Source: Rhodospirillaceae bacterium (lineage in GTDB: Bacteria; Pseudomonadota; Alphaproteobacteria; Rhodospirillales; Magnetovibrionaceae). From it: 7,902 nucleotides of DNA. The notes beneath the pieces were generated by a model, which saw only the letters and a program-made list of their open reading frames with translations, was not told the origin of the DNA and ran no database searches. The DNA lies in contig NVTL01000070.1 in assembly GCA_002401565.1 (NCBI GenBank), positions 1,505 to 9,406 on the forward strand. Reading direction: 5' to 3'. Both the position numbers and the translations under genes were made by a program. Positions 1-5,235 of this stretch are shown here, one piece after another. Position 1 is the stretch's first letter, and each line of letters begins with the position of its first letter.

Positions 1-330
1 GTCACCTTTTATTTATGAGCGTACTAAAAATGATACACCTTGAGGTGGGTGTGTGTCAATAATGACACGAAGTAGCCTCGTCCAATCAATTTTTATTTTA
101 ATAAATGGAGCCAATGGTTGGATGCGCAGGGCCACAAAAATGGCAGACGGCATTGACCCACTTACATCAAGATTTATGAAAAACAATAAATCATGCGATC
201 CGTTAAAAAGCTTTTTGAATTGCCGGAATTTTTAAGACTATCAAACTGATTGAAACTATTCCTGAAAGGCATAAAAAGTGTGTCAGCGAGTTTTAGAGCC
301 GTGTCAGCGCAAGTTTTCTCAGATATGCGA
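1..330. other. Gene-free region downstream of the guaA remnant
   Basis: I see no convincing gene here. The only ORF (53-235, plus strand) opens with GTG and has an AT-rich, low-complexity product that resembles no family I know. The stretch holds several short symmetric sequences: CACCT-TG-AGGTG at 36-47, GTGTCA-ATAA-TGACAC at 53-68, a perfect palindrome AAAAAGCTTTTT at 205-216, and two direct copies of GTGTCAGCG at 280-288 and 301-309. It is probably chromosomal intergenic DNA beyond guaA, but it could belong to a second element integrated at the same site. Confidence 0.5.
280..317 (+). repeat. Two direct repeats of GTGTCAGCG at 21-bp spacing
   Basis: GTGTCAGCG occurs at 280-288 and 301-309. 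Both copies are followed by a similar tail (AGTTTT, or CAAGTTTT with a small insertion). The 21-bp period equals two helical turns, so both copies face the same side of the DNA, as expected for paired binding sites of one protein. The heptamer GTGTCAG also occurs on the opposite strand at 704-710, on the other side of the guaA remnant. A role as recombinase or regulator binding sites is inference. Confidence 0.5.
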
Positions 331-332
331 GC

Positions 333-368
333 AAAAAAGAAAGGGCAGGTCTAATTTGACCTACCCTT
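333..368 (-). terminator. Rho-independent terminator of guaA
   Basis: On the minus strand an 11-bp stem (AAGGGTAGGTC against GACCTGCCCTT, one A-C mismatch) closes a 6-nt loop. It is followed directly by TTCTTTTTT. It lies 25 bp past the guaA stop codon and reads in the guaA direction, a classical intrinsic terminator. That the remnant keeps a native-looking terminator suggests this side of the junction is the original chromosomal guaA 3' end. Confidence 0.88.
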
Positions 369-393
369 AAATTCATATAAGTGGTTGATATTG

Positions 394-555
394 TTATTCC
401 CACTCAATGGTCCCCGGAGGCTTCGAGGTGATGTCATAGGTGACCCGGTTGATGCCCTTGACTTCGTTGATGATGCGGTTGGATACGCGGGCCAGAAATT
501 CCATGTCGAAGTGATAAAAGTCTGCGGTCATGCCATCGGTGGAGGTTACGGCGCG
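394..555 (-). pseudogene. guaA: 3' end of guaA (GMP synthase C-terminal fragment)
   Basis: The frame encodes the last 53 residues of GMP synthase (glutamine-hydrolysing), the enzyme that aminates XMP to GMP in purine synthesis. It starts at [14 protein letters not shown] and ends in [11 protein letters not shown] followed by TAA. This is the C-terminal dimerisation region; the glutamine amidotransferase and ATP-pyrophosphatase domains are absent. Homology stops abruptly at about position 555. The open frame continues upstream to an ATG at 588 ([11 protein letters not shown]), but those residues are not GuaA-like. A 53-residue tail cannot be functional. The arrangement fits an island integrated in the 3' end of guaA, with this piece the displaced original end and a restored guaA at the other island end. 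Direct disruption of guaA is less likely because the gene is important for growth. No translation start signal is evident. Confidence 0.9.
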
Positions 556-599
556 CTTTTCAAGGGGTTGAGCATCAACTGATCGCATAGTGCATTGTC

Positions 600-611
600 G
601 CCCGTACGGGC
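600..611. repeat. Perfect 12-bp palindrome GCCCGTACGGGC
   Basis: The sequence is its own reverse complement across all 12 bases and lies about 45 bp from the point where guaA homology ends. No U-tract follows on either strand, so it is not a standard terminator. A protein-binding site in the attachment region is possible, but nothing in the sequence proves it. Confidence 0.5.
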
Positions 612-652
612 TCTCATTTCATTCAAATTAACGTTATGGCCGAAAGCGAACC

Positions 653-712
653 CACAATTCAGCCCACAGTCGACCCACACACAGCGACTTTTCGACACAC
701 AGTCTGACACAG
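653..712 (-). repeat. Array of CTGTG-centred motifs near the att junction
   Basis: Read on the minus strand, GACTGTGTCA, GACTGTGTGTC, CGCTGTGTGTGGG, GACTGTGGGC and AATTGTGGG follow one another. The CTGTG cores lie at 708-712, 698-702, 680-684 and 665-669, with TTGTG at 653-657, giving spacings of 10, 18, 15 and 12 bp. Short directly repeated motifs beside an attachment site are typical of arm-type sites bound by the N-terminal domain of tyrosine integrases. That assignment is inference; simple GT-rich drift is the alternative. Confidence 0.45.
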
Positions 713-744
713 TCACCATGGGGTGAAGATTAGGTCGGCATGAT

Positions 745-2517
745 CTAATTGACAAGGGTGGTCGTGGCATCTTCAATTGTTTGTGCGGCTTGGTCATAAA
801 TATCATCGAGCGCTGTGCCGTAGCCGGACTTGCACGATGCAGGGTCAACACCAAGCCTTTTGAGAGCGCTGTTGCGTTTGTCTTCATAATCATCGTCAGC
901 ACGATGTCCGGCTAGTTGCCGTAAGTCGTTAATGGCAAACAATGCCCGGATGGGCTGATCGGGCTCGCCATCGCCAGTTTTAAGTCTGCGATAAACTTCA
1001 TCACCTTGGGATGCCAATTCCAAACCTGTTTCAGTTGCTTTTGCTGCCATACGCACGAGAAGGTCCAACAGTTTTAATGTTCGATATTCACTGATGTCGG
1101 CCTTTGGCACGCCAAGGGCAATAAGCAGATTGCGTAGGGAGCCTTCCTTTAGCCGTTCAACAAGAAGGTTGACTAGTTTTAGGCAACGGGTAAGGAAGGC
1201 GTCTTCGTCCAGATCAAAAGGAATATGACGTGCAATTTTTTCAGCGTCGGAGAGGGACCACCAGCCATTGTAACGAACATCAGCGCGACAAGTGTTGATG
1301 ATTGTTTCAGTCGAAAGTTTCAGTTGGGGGAATGGTTGGCTGATATCGGCAATAAGTTCGCCGAGAGCAATCAGTCCATACGTCATTCGCTTAGTTCGCT
1401 TTGCAACATTGTTGGCATGCAAAATTTCTGGATACGCACGGTCGACGGGAGGAGCGACCGCACAGCTGTGCCAGTGCTGAATGACTTCTGCAGGGTTGCC
1501 TTCATAGAGTTTGCGTATCTCAAGGCGAATAAGGTTACGGCCAATGCGATTGCAAAAGCCCACTCCCCACTGCCCGCCTTGGCCGACGGAGCCAGTTTCA
1601 GGGTTGATCGTAAAATTTACATTACCTTCATATCTGGCGAGCACAGTGTCGCTGACATAAACATAATCCATTCCTAAAGTGTGAGCCGTGGCATTTGTCA
1701 CGGGCTCTTGTATGCCGGGCCATTCGAGCGCCTCGGTATCAAGAGGATTAATGCTAATGGGAGCTGCCCCTGGTTCAGCAACAACGCGTGCGCCCCACAC
1801 TTGCGCGAAACAGCGAGTTTTGTCGATCATGTCGAGCCCAATATGAATGGAGCGGTTAGTGAAATCATGACGCAATGATTCGTCTGGGCCAAGAAGGTCT
1901 GCGACTTCCTCGCTAACAGGCCCCCAGCGCTTTTCAAAATATGACTGAATCAGTGCCATGTTTCTTATGGTGAGATAGTCTTGAAGATGGTCTTTAGTAA
2001 TCCTTACTTCGGCTGGTGATGTATCAGGCGCATCGTAAATAGATGGTGGAGATACCGTAACAACATCGTGACGTGGTAGTTGGGGGTCATCCCAATGAAT
2101 GTAGCCGTCTTGATCGAGAACGCGGGGAATCAAGCCGTATGTCATCAAGAACCCCTGATCAGGTTGCAGTGTTGTTCGATTGTTTGACTGCCAGATATTA
2201 ACAAGGGGCTCGTATTTGCCACTCGGTGTGCCGTCAGCGCTCACTGAAAAAAGCGGGGTGAATGGATCTCCGTCTTTATCATGATACGGATGCGGTCCGC
2301 TTGTTCTCACCTCATGTGAGAACTGGCGAAGTTTTGCTTTGCATGCGTCGAGTTCATCAAAAGGCACAAGCGCGGAGATCGTGAAACGGACACCAGTTGT
2401 TCCGTCATCAAAGCCACGACGTTCTGCGACCATCACGTGGTCGTCATTCCATGGGGTCTCGGCAGGGATATGGGCGAGAAGGTCCGGCCACCAGTCTTCG
2501 TGTAAATCTTTAGCCAT
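745..2517 (-). CDS. Uncharacterised 590-residue island protein; possible HEPN-like C-terminus
   Basis: I do not recognise this protein. It is soluble-looking, with no signal peptide or membrane segment. Visible landmarks are a Trp-rich N-terminus (W9, W10, W23), a stretch WQSNNRTTLQPDQGFLMTYG at 109-128, a probable helix DHLQDYLTIRNMALIQSYFE at 176-195, and a Gly-rich segment at 309-321. From about 375 it is mainly helical, with Leu-rich helices at 445-500. Near the end, INDLRQLAGHRADDDY contains R533 and H538 in R-x4-H spacing with a polar residue after the Arg, as in HEPN ribonucleases; this resemblance is weak evidence. The ATG at 2515-2517 is supported by AAGG seven bases upstream. It is monocistronic, the island gene closest to the guaA break, and shares its island with a type I restriction operon. 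An accessory, perhaps defence-related, role is inference from location only. Confidence 0.85.
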   Translation of the reverse strand: MAKDLHEDWWPDLLAHIPAETPWNDDHVMVAERRGFDDGTTGVRFTISALVPFDELDACKAKLRQFSHEVRTSGPHPYHDKDGDPFTPLFSVSADGTPSGKYEPLVNIWQSNNRTTLQPDQGFLMTYGLIPRVLDQDGYIHWDDPQLPRHDVVTVSPPSIYDAPDTSPAEVRITKDHLQDYLTIRNMALIQSYFEKRWGPVSEEVADLLGPDESLRHDFTNRSIHIGLDMIDKTRCFAQVWGARVVAEPGAAPISINPLDTEALEWPGIQEPVTNATAHTLGMDYVYVSDTVLARYEGNVNFTINPETGSVGQGGQWGVGFCNRIGRNLIRLEIRKLYEGNPAEVIQHWHSCAVAPPVDRAYPEILHANNVAKRTKRMTYGLIALGELIADISQPFPQLKLSTETIINTCRADVRYNGWWSLSDAEKIARHIPFDLDEDAFLTRCLKLVNLLVERLKEGSLRNLLIALGVPKADISEYRTLKLLDLLVRMAAKATETGLELASQGDEVYRRLKTGDGEPDQPIRALFAINDLRQLAGHRADDDYEDKRNSALKRLGVDPASCKSGYGTALDDIYDQAAQTIEDATTTLVN

Positions 2518-2543
2518 GTTAGAACCTTAAATTATTTGAATTA

Positions 2544-2571
2544 ATTGCACCAGCCTATAGGCTCTGGTTAA
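2544..2571 (-). promoter_or_regulatory. Candidate promoter and operator for the 590-residue gene
   Basis: On the minus strand TTAACC (2566-2571) and TGCAAT (2544-2549) are separated by 16 bp, each matching four of six consensus bases for -35 and -10. The spacer contains a perfect 12-bp palindrome, AGCCTATAGGCT (2552-2563), flanked by ACCAG and CTGGT, which are also inverted. A start near 2537 would give a leader of about 20 nt containing the AAGG ribosome site. A palindrome between the promoter boxes suggests a repressor operator. The promoter boxes are weak; the palindrome is certain. Confidence 0.35.
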
Positions 2572-2618
2572 GAGAAAAAAATGTCTTTGTCCACATGGCG
2601 TGCAGACGACCTCTTTAT

Positions 2619-2894
2619 CTATATAATAAAATTTAATAAGGGGAAATTCGGATGAAACCCACCACCACTTTGATCAAAGTCAGAACCATTTAAATCTAAT
2701 GGTCCTCGCCAATAGTGCACATTTCCATTTTTGTATTTAGCAATTCCAGCGGGCCGAAACATTGTTCCATAAAATGAACCATACTGAATATTTCCTCCGA
2801 CACCTTCGATATTTGTGTCATCAATGACTGATTGAAGAAAATCGATCACTGACCGTTGATTTGGTTGAATTGTTTTTTTCATTTTATCGGTCAC
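2619..2894 (-). CDS. Hypothetical protein, 91 residues, possibly a truncated gene
   Basis: The product matches no family I can name. The first 30 residues look helical (SVIDFLQSVIDD); the rest is rich in Gly, Asn and aromatic residues (GGNIQYGSFYGTMF, VHYWRGPLDLNG). It has no signal peptide, membrane segment or Cys. The start is uncertain: GTG at 2894 or an in-frame ATG at 2882 (MKKTIQPNQ), neither with a clear ribosome site. An in-frame TAA eight codons upstream of the GTG limits extension. The DNA is more AT-rich than in the flanking larger genes, which suits recently acquired material. It lies about 100 bp downstream of the lipoprotein gene and behind a possible terminator, so it is probably transcribed separately. 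The Gly-rich end just before the stop could mean loss of a downstream domain. Whether it is expressed is unknown. Confidence 0.5.
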   Translation of the reverse strand: MTDKMKKTIQPNQRSVIDFLQSVIDDTNIEGVGGNIQYGSFYGTMFRPAGIAKYKNGNVHYWRGPLDLNGSDFDQSGGGFHPNFPLLNFII

Positions 2895-2935
2895 ATCGTT
2901 TGATCCAAATGCTTATGACCTCATAAATATAGTTG

Positions 2936-2969
2936 TAAAACAATGGTGGCGCTCGTTGACTGCACCATT
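2936..2969 (-). terminator. Possible terminator of the lipoprotein gene
   Basis: On the minus strand AATGGTG (2963-2969) pairs with CACCATT (2942-2948) across a 14-nt loop and is followed by GTTTTACAAC. It begins 22 bp past the lipoprotein stop. The U-tract is short and the stem only 7 bp. A second stem, CGCTCGT (2985-2991) with ACGAGCG (2950-2956), shares the loop region, and the two would hinder each other. Confidence 0.4.
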
Positions 2970-2991
2970 AGCCAACTGAAATCTACGAGCG

Positions 2992-3627
2992 TTAGCGTGA
3001 ATACAGTTTGTTTGATTGGGAAACATGCTGAGCGGGAGTGAGGTCTTCGATGCCAATCAGTTCGCACATGCCAAAGGCTTGCTCTTCAAAGCCTTCAACG
3101 TTCTTTTTGAAATTCTTGCATGAGCTCCACTCTTGATCGCCCACTAGGAAGTAACTTAGGCGCTTGTGGAAGAGACGGAAATCACCAGTTCTGAAAATTG
3201 TAGAATGATTTCCGTTGGTTTCGATCTTGTCCATATAGCTTTGAGTGACCATGGATGGGAACATGCCACCATTTGCCAAAACATCAGAGTTTACAGTTAC
3301 GAGAACTCCTCCATTCTGTTCTTTGGTATCAATTGTATAGAACTGTTTGCCGTGCGTTGCCGCTAAGATGGCAAAAGCTGTGAAGTATCTTGATGCCACA
3401 AGTCTATTACTGCGAATTTCCATTTCCATATCTGTTTTATCGATATGGTTTAGCACTTTCTCCGCCGCAAAAAAGACGTCCCGTGCTGTAATGTTTGGGT
3501 AAAAGTGTTGGGAGGCTTTAATACGCGCGTCGCGTAATATTTCTTTGTCTGCAAGTGATTGCTTATTAGTCGTTGCACATGCAGATAAGAGCAAAGCCGT
3601 AATGATTAAAAGCGATGGAGCTTTCAT
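2992..3627 (-). CDS. Predicted lipoprotein of unknown function, 211 residues
   Basis: The N-terminus is a type II signal peptide: K2, a hydrophobic stretch LLIITALLL, and the lipobox L14-S15-A16-C17. After cleavage, C17 would be lipidated. The residue after it is Ala rather than Asp, which by the usual sorting rule favours the outer membrane, facing the periplasm. The mature part of about 195 residues has no further membrane segment. It holds alternating helical and strand-like stretches (ARDVFFAAEKVLNHI, NRLVASRYFTAFAILA, GGVLVTVNSDVLANGG) and two late Cys (CKNF near 170, CELI near 188) that could form a disulfide. I do not recognise a family. The upstream ribosome site is weak (GAG about nine bases before ATG). 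It stands alone between the recombinase and the 91-residue ORF, so the neighbours do not suggest a pathway. It could be island cargo. Confidence 0.85.
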   Translation of the reverse strand: MKAPSLLIITALLLSACATTNKQSLADKEILRDARIKASQHFYPNITARDVFFAAEKVLNHIDKTDMEMEIRSNRLVASRYFTAFAILAATHGKQFYTIDTKEQNGGVLVTVNSDVLANGGMFPSMVTQSYMDKIETNGNHSTIFRTGDFRLFHKRLSYFLVGDQEWSSCKNFKKNVEGFEEQAFGMCELIGIEDLTPAQHVSQSNKLYSR

Positions 3628-3676
3628 TTTAATATACTCGCATTCAATGTTGTTGGTGTCAGGCTGTTAAATTATT

Positions 3677-3711
3677 CATTGTAAACAATCTATTGCATAA
3701 ATGCACAATGT
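3677..3711. repeat. Left repeat region flanking the recombinase gene
   Basis: This region lies between the recombinase stop and the lipoprotein start. It contains two 12-bp near-palindromes, ATTGTAAACAAT (3678-3689) and TGCATAAATGCA (3694-3705), inside a wider inverted pair CATTGT (3677-3682) and ACAATG (3705-3710). Read on the plus strand, the order TTGTAAACAATC, palindrome, CACAATGT recurs upstream of the recombinase gene at 4389-4431. These may be recombinase binding sites; the lipoprotein promoter must also lie here. Confidence 0.45.
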
Positions 3712-3713
3712 GG

Positions 3714-4373
3714 TCAGATTTTTTTGTGTATCAATCTGCTGACTGAGGTAGCAGACCAGAAGTGGCCACGACTTGTTCTAATGCCGCGCGCATCCAGAGC
3801 TGTAGCTACGCCCCGTAGCGTTGTTATCCCCGCCCTCTGAATGTCTTCTATGATTGGTGTTACATTCGCCGCGAATAATTTGGCTTGTGCTTTCTTGACG
3901 GTATTTCCAGCGGCAGAGCCTTTGCTCGGATCGGGGCTACCAAGACGCACGCCTCTAGCTTTGGCGGCGCTTAGAGCCTCTTTGGTTCGCTTGCTAATCA
4001 TCTCTCTTTCATGTTCTGCGAAGACGGCCATCATTTGCAACATGGTGCGGTTCGCGTGCGGCATGTCGGTGGCGATGAATTCGACGTTGCTATCCATTAG
4101 GTTCGCGATAAAAGCGAGATTACGTGATAGGCGGTCAAGTTTTGCGATAACCAGCGTGGCTTTCTCTTTCCGACATGCGGCAAGCGCTTCCGTCAGCTTT
4201 GGACGATCATTCTTGCGTCCGCTTTCGATTTCAACGAATTCAGCACAGAGTGTCCAGTCGCCGCCGTTGAGATAATTTGTTACAGATTGACGTTGAGCTT
4301 CAAGCCCAAGACCGGAGGCACCTTGTCGATCAGTTGATACGCGATAATAAGAGATGAATTTTCCGTCGGCCAT
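3714..4373 (-). CDS. Small serine recombinase (resolvase/invertase family)
   Basis: The protein cuts and rejoins DNA at short inverted-repeat crossover sites through a phosphoserine bond. The N-terminal catalytic domain (about 5-145) has YYRVST with catalytic S13 and R11, KLDRLSRN with D80, R81 and R84, and the long helix FAEHEREMISKRT at 118-130, all as in gamma-delta resolvase. The C-terminal segment (about 175-219) contains LRGVATALDARGIRTSRG and WSATSVSRLI, the helix-turn-helix type seen in this family. At 219 residues it is slightly longer than Hin or Tn3 resolvase (about 185) and far shorter than large serine integrases (about 450-600). It is therefore unlikely to have inserted the island into guaA. 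The start ATG has AAGGA seven bases upstream. It lies between two similar repeat regions, which may be its own sites. Possible jobs are cointegrate resolution, inversion, or mobilising its own small segment. Confidence 0.93.
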   Translation of the reverse strand: MADGKFISYYRVSTDRQGASGLGLEAQRQSVTNYLNGGDWTLCAEFVEIESGRKNDRPKLTEALAACRKEKATLVIAKLDRLSRNLAFIANLMDSNVEFIATDMPHANRTMLQMMAVFAEHEREMISKRTKEALSAAKARGVRLGSPDPSKGSAAGNTVKKAQAKLFAANVTPIIEDIQRAGITTLRGVATALDARGIRTSRGHFWSATSVSRLIHKKI

Positions 4374-4387
4374 GTCGATTTCCTTGT

Positions 4388-4437
4388 CTTGTTACAATCC
4401 CAAACGCTCGTTTGGGTTCGATACACAATGTAACAAG
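4388..4437. repeat. Nested inverted repeats upstream of the recombinase gene
   Basis: An outer perfect 9-bp inverted pair, CTTGTTACA (4388-4396) and TGTAACAAG (4429-4437), encloses a perfect 8-bp hairpin, CCCAAACG-CT-CGTTTGGG (4399-4416). The inner dyad is off-centre by 5 bp: the gaps to the outer arms are 2 and 12 bases. No U-tract follows on the minus strand, so it is a poor terminator for the upstream operon. Lying 15-64 bp before the recombinase ATG, it is a good candidate for a recombinase crossover site or an autoregulatory operator. Confidence 0.75.
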
Positions 4438-4477
4438 GGGCTGAATCGGTGTCGGGTGTTATTCCGGAAAAGTTGGA

Positions 4478-5230
4478 TTAAACAATTGGGTCGATTTTTT
4501 CGAACCCAAGCATGTGTTCATTTTGTTCAAGCCACGCTTTGCGCTTTTCATAATCTGGCATGATCGAGCCGACCAAGGACCAGAAGCTTTTATCGTGATT
4601 GCGATAGCGTAGATGGCAGAGCTCATGCACCACCGCGTATTCTAAAATGGTTTTGGGGGCGAAAATCAGATGCCAGTTGAGATTAATGATGCGATCTTGT
4701 CCGCAACTACCCCACAGATGCTTCTGTGCCTTGATACGGAGTCCATTGGGGCGCAAGTCGAGGCTTTTGCTGTATTGGCTCACAAAGGTTTCGACGTCGC
4801 TTCTCAGGCGCTTTCTAAGCCATAGCCGTAGGGCATCTTCGATGAGAGCGTCACGGCTGGCCTTAGCCGTTGTCGCTGGCACAGATATAATAAAGCCGTT
4901 GCGATATTGAACATCCACAATGGTATCGTCTGTCGTCTCGATCCGTAGACGCATTTGACGACCGCGATAAGGTATCTTTGCACCCGTGACAAACCGAGCG
5001 ATGGTGTTGCGCTGGGCCAGTCGTTCTTTCATTATTTCGGTTTCGTCAAAAATCCAACGCCGCTTCTTATATATGAAGGCTTCGTCTTCTTCGCTTGTGC
5101 TGGACTCCGGTGTGATCAGCTCAACCCTATCCGGCGTGATATGCACGCGGCGACGCATGGCTGTCTTTGATCGCCTCACCGTATAGGGAATTAAAGTCTT
5201 GCCGACGACAAGGGTGTGGTTAGCCATCAT
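4478..5230 (-). CDS. YgjP-like zinc metallopeptidase (M48/DUF45-type) linked to hsdR
   Basis: The protein has the fold-defining signature of the YgjP/DUF45 family. WGSCG, then INLNWHLIFAP, is followed by HELCHLRYRNHDKSFW. The zinc ligands are H202 and H206 of HELCH, with E203 as catalytic base (numbering from the ATG at 5230). The N-terminal half, beginning KTLIPYTVRRS and containing RRRVHITPDRVELITP, is the usual beta-rich portion. Length, 250 residues, is normal. An in-frame TTG at 5237-5239 overlaps the hsdR stop, but the ATG at 5228-5230 (or the next one at 5225-5227) is more likely. Only five bases separate it from the hsdR stop, so the two genes are co-transcribed and probably translationally coupled. 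Genes of this family commonly sit at the end of type I restriction operons. Their substrate there is not known; turnover or control of the restriction complex is a guess. Confidence 0.92.
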   Translation of the reverse strand: MMANHTLVVGKTLIPYTVRRSKTAMRRRVHITPDRVELITPESSTSEEDEAFIYKKRRWIFDETEIMKERLAQRNTIARFVTGAKIPYRGRQMRLRIETTDDTIVDVQYRNGFIISVPATTAKASRDALIEDALRLWLRKRLRSDVETFVSQYSKSLDLRPNGLRIKAQKHLWGSCGQDRIINLNWHLIFAPKTILEYAVVHELCHLRYRNHDKSFWSLVGSIMPDYEKRKAWLEQNEHMLGFEKIDPIV

Positions 5231-5235
5231 CCGTA

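Larger units (their letters stand above)
556..744. other. Island junction region, gene-free
   Basis: This stretch separates the guaA remnant from the first island gene. I find no RNA gene and no supported ORF; the minus-strand frames crossing it overlap the 590-residue gene or the remnant. It contains the palindrome GCCCGTACGGGC (600-611), an array of CTGTG motifs (653-712), and a small hairpin TCACC-ATGG-GGTGA (713-726). Its position beside the guaA break makes it a candidate attachment region carrying recombinase accessory sites. The crossover core cannot be fixed without the other island end. Confidence 0.55.

Noticed and set aside
53..235. 60-residue plus-strand ORF with a GTG start and a nearby AGGTGG
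   Set aside because: The product has no recognisable pattern, starts inside an inverted repeat and lies in AT-rich intergenic DNA; chance is the simpler explanation.
653..712. CRISPR-like array
   Set aside because: The repeat units are too short and irregular, the spacers are under 20 bp, and no cas genes are present.
729..749. ATTAG/CTAAT stem as terminator of the 590-residue gene
   Set aside because: The stem is only 5 bp, overlaps the stop codon and lacks a U-tract.
546..902. 118-residue minus-strand ORF bridging the junction
   Set aside because: It overlaps the end of the 590-residue gene and the guaA remnant in another frame, and its product is low-complexity and reads through the CTGTG array.
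1225..1677. 150-residue plus-strand ORF
   Set aside because: It is antisense to the 590-residue gene and its product shows no coherent domain or start signal.
3714..4373. Serine recombinase as the integrase of the island
   Set aside because: It is a short resolvase/invertase type without the large C-terminal domains of serine integrases, and guaA 3'-end insertion is typical of tyrosine integrases.
4399..4416. Hairpin CCCAAACG-CT-CGTTTGGG as terminator of the hsdR operon
   Set aside because: The loop is only two bases and no U-tract follows on the minus strand.
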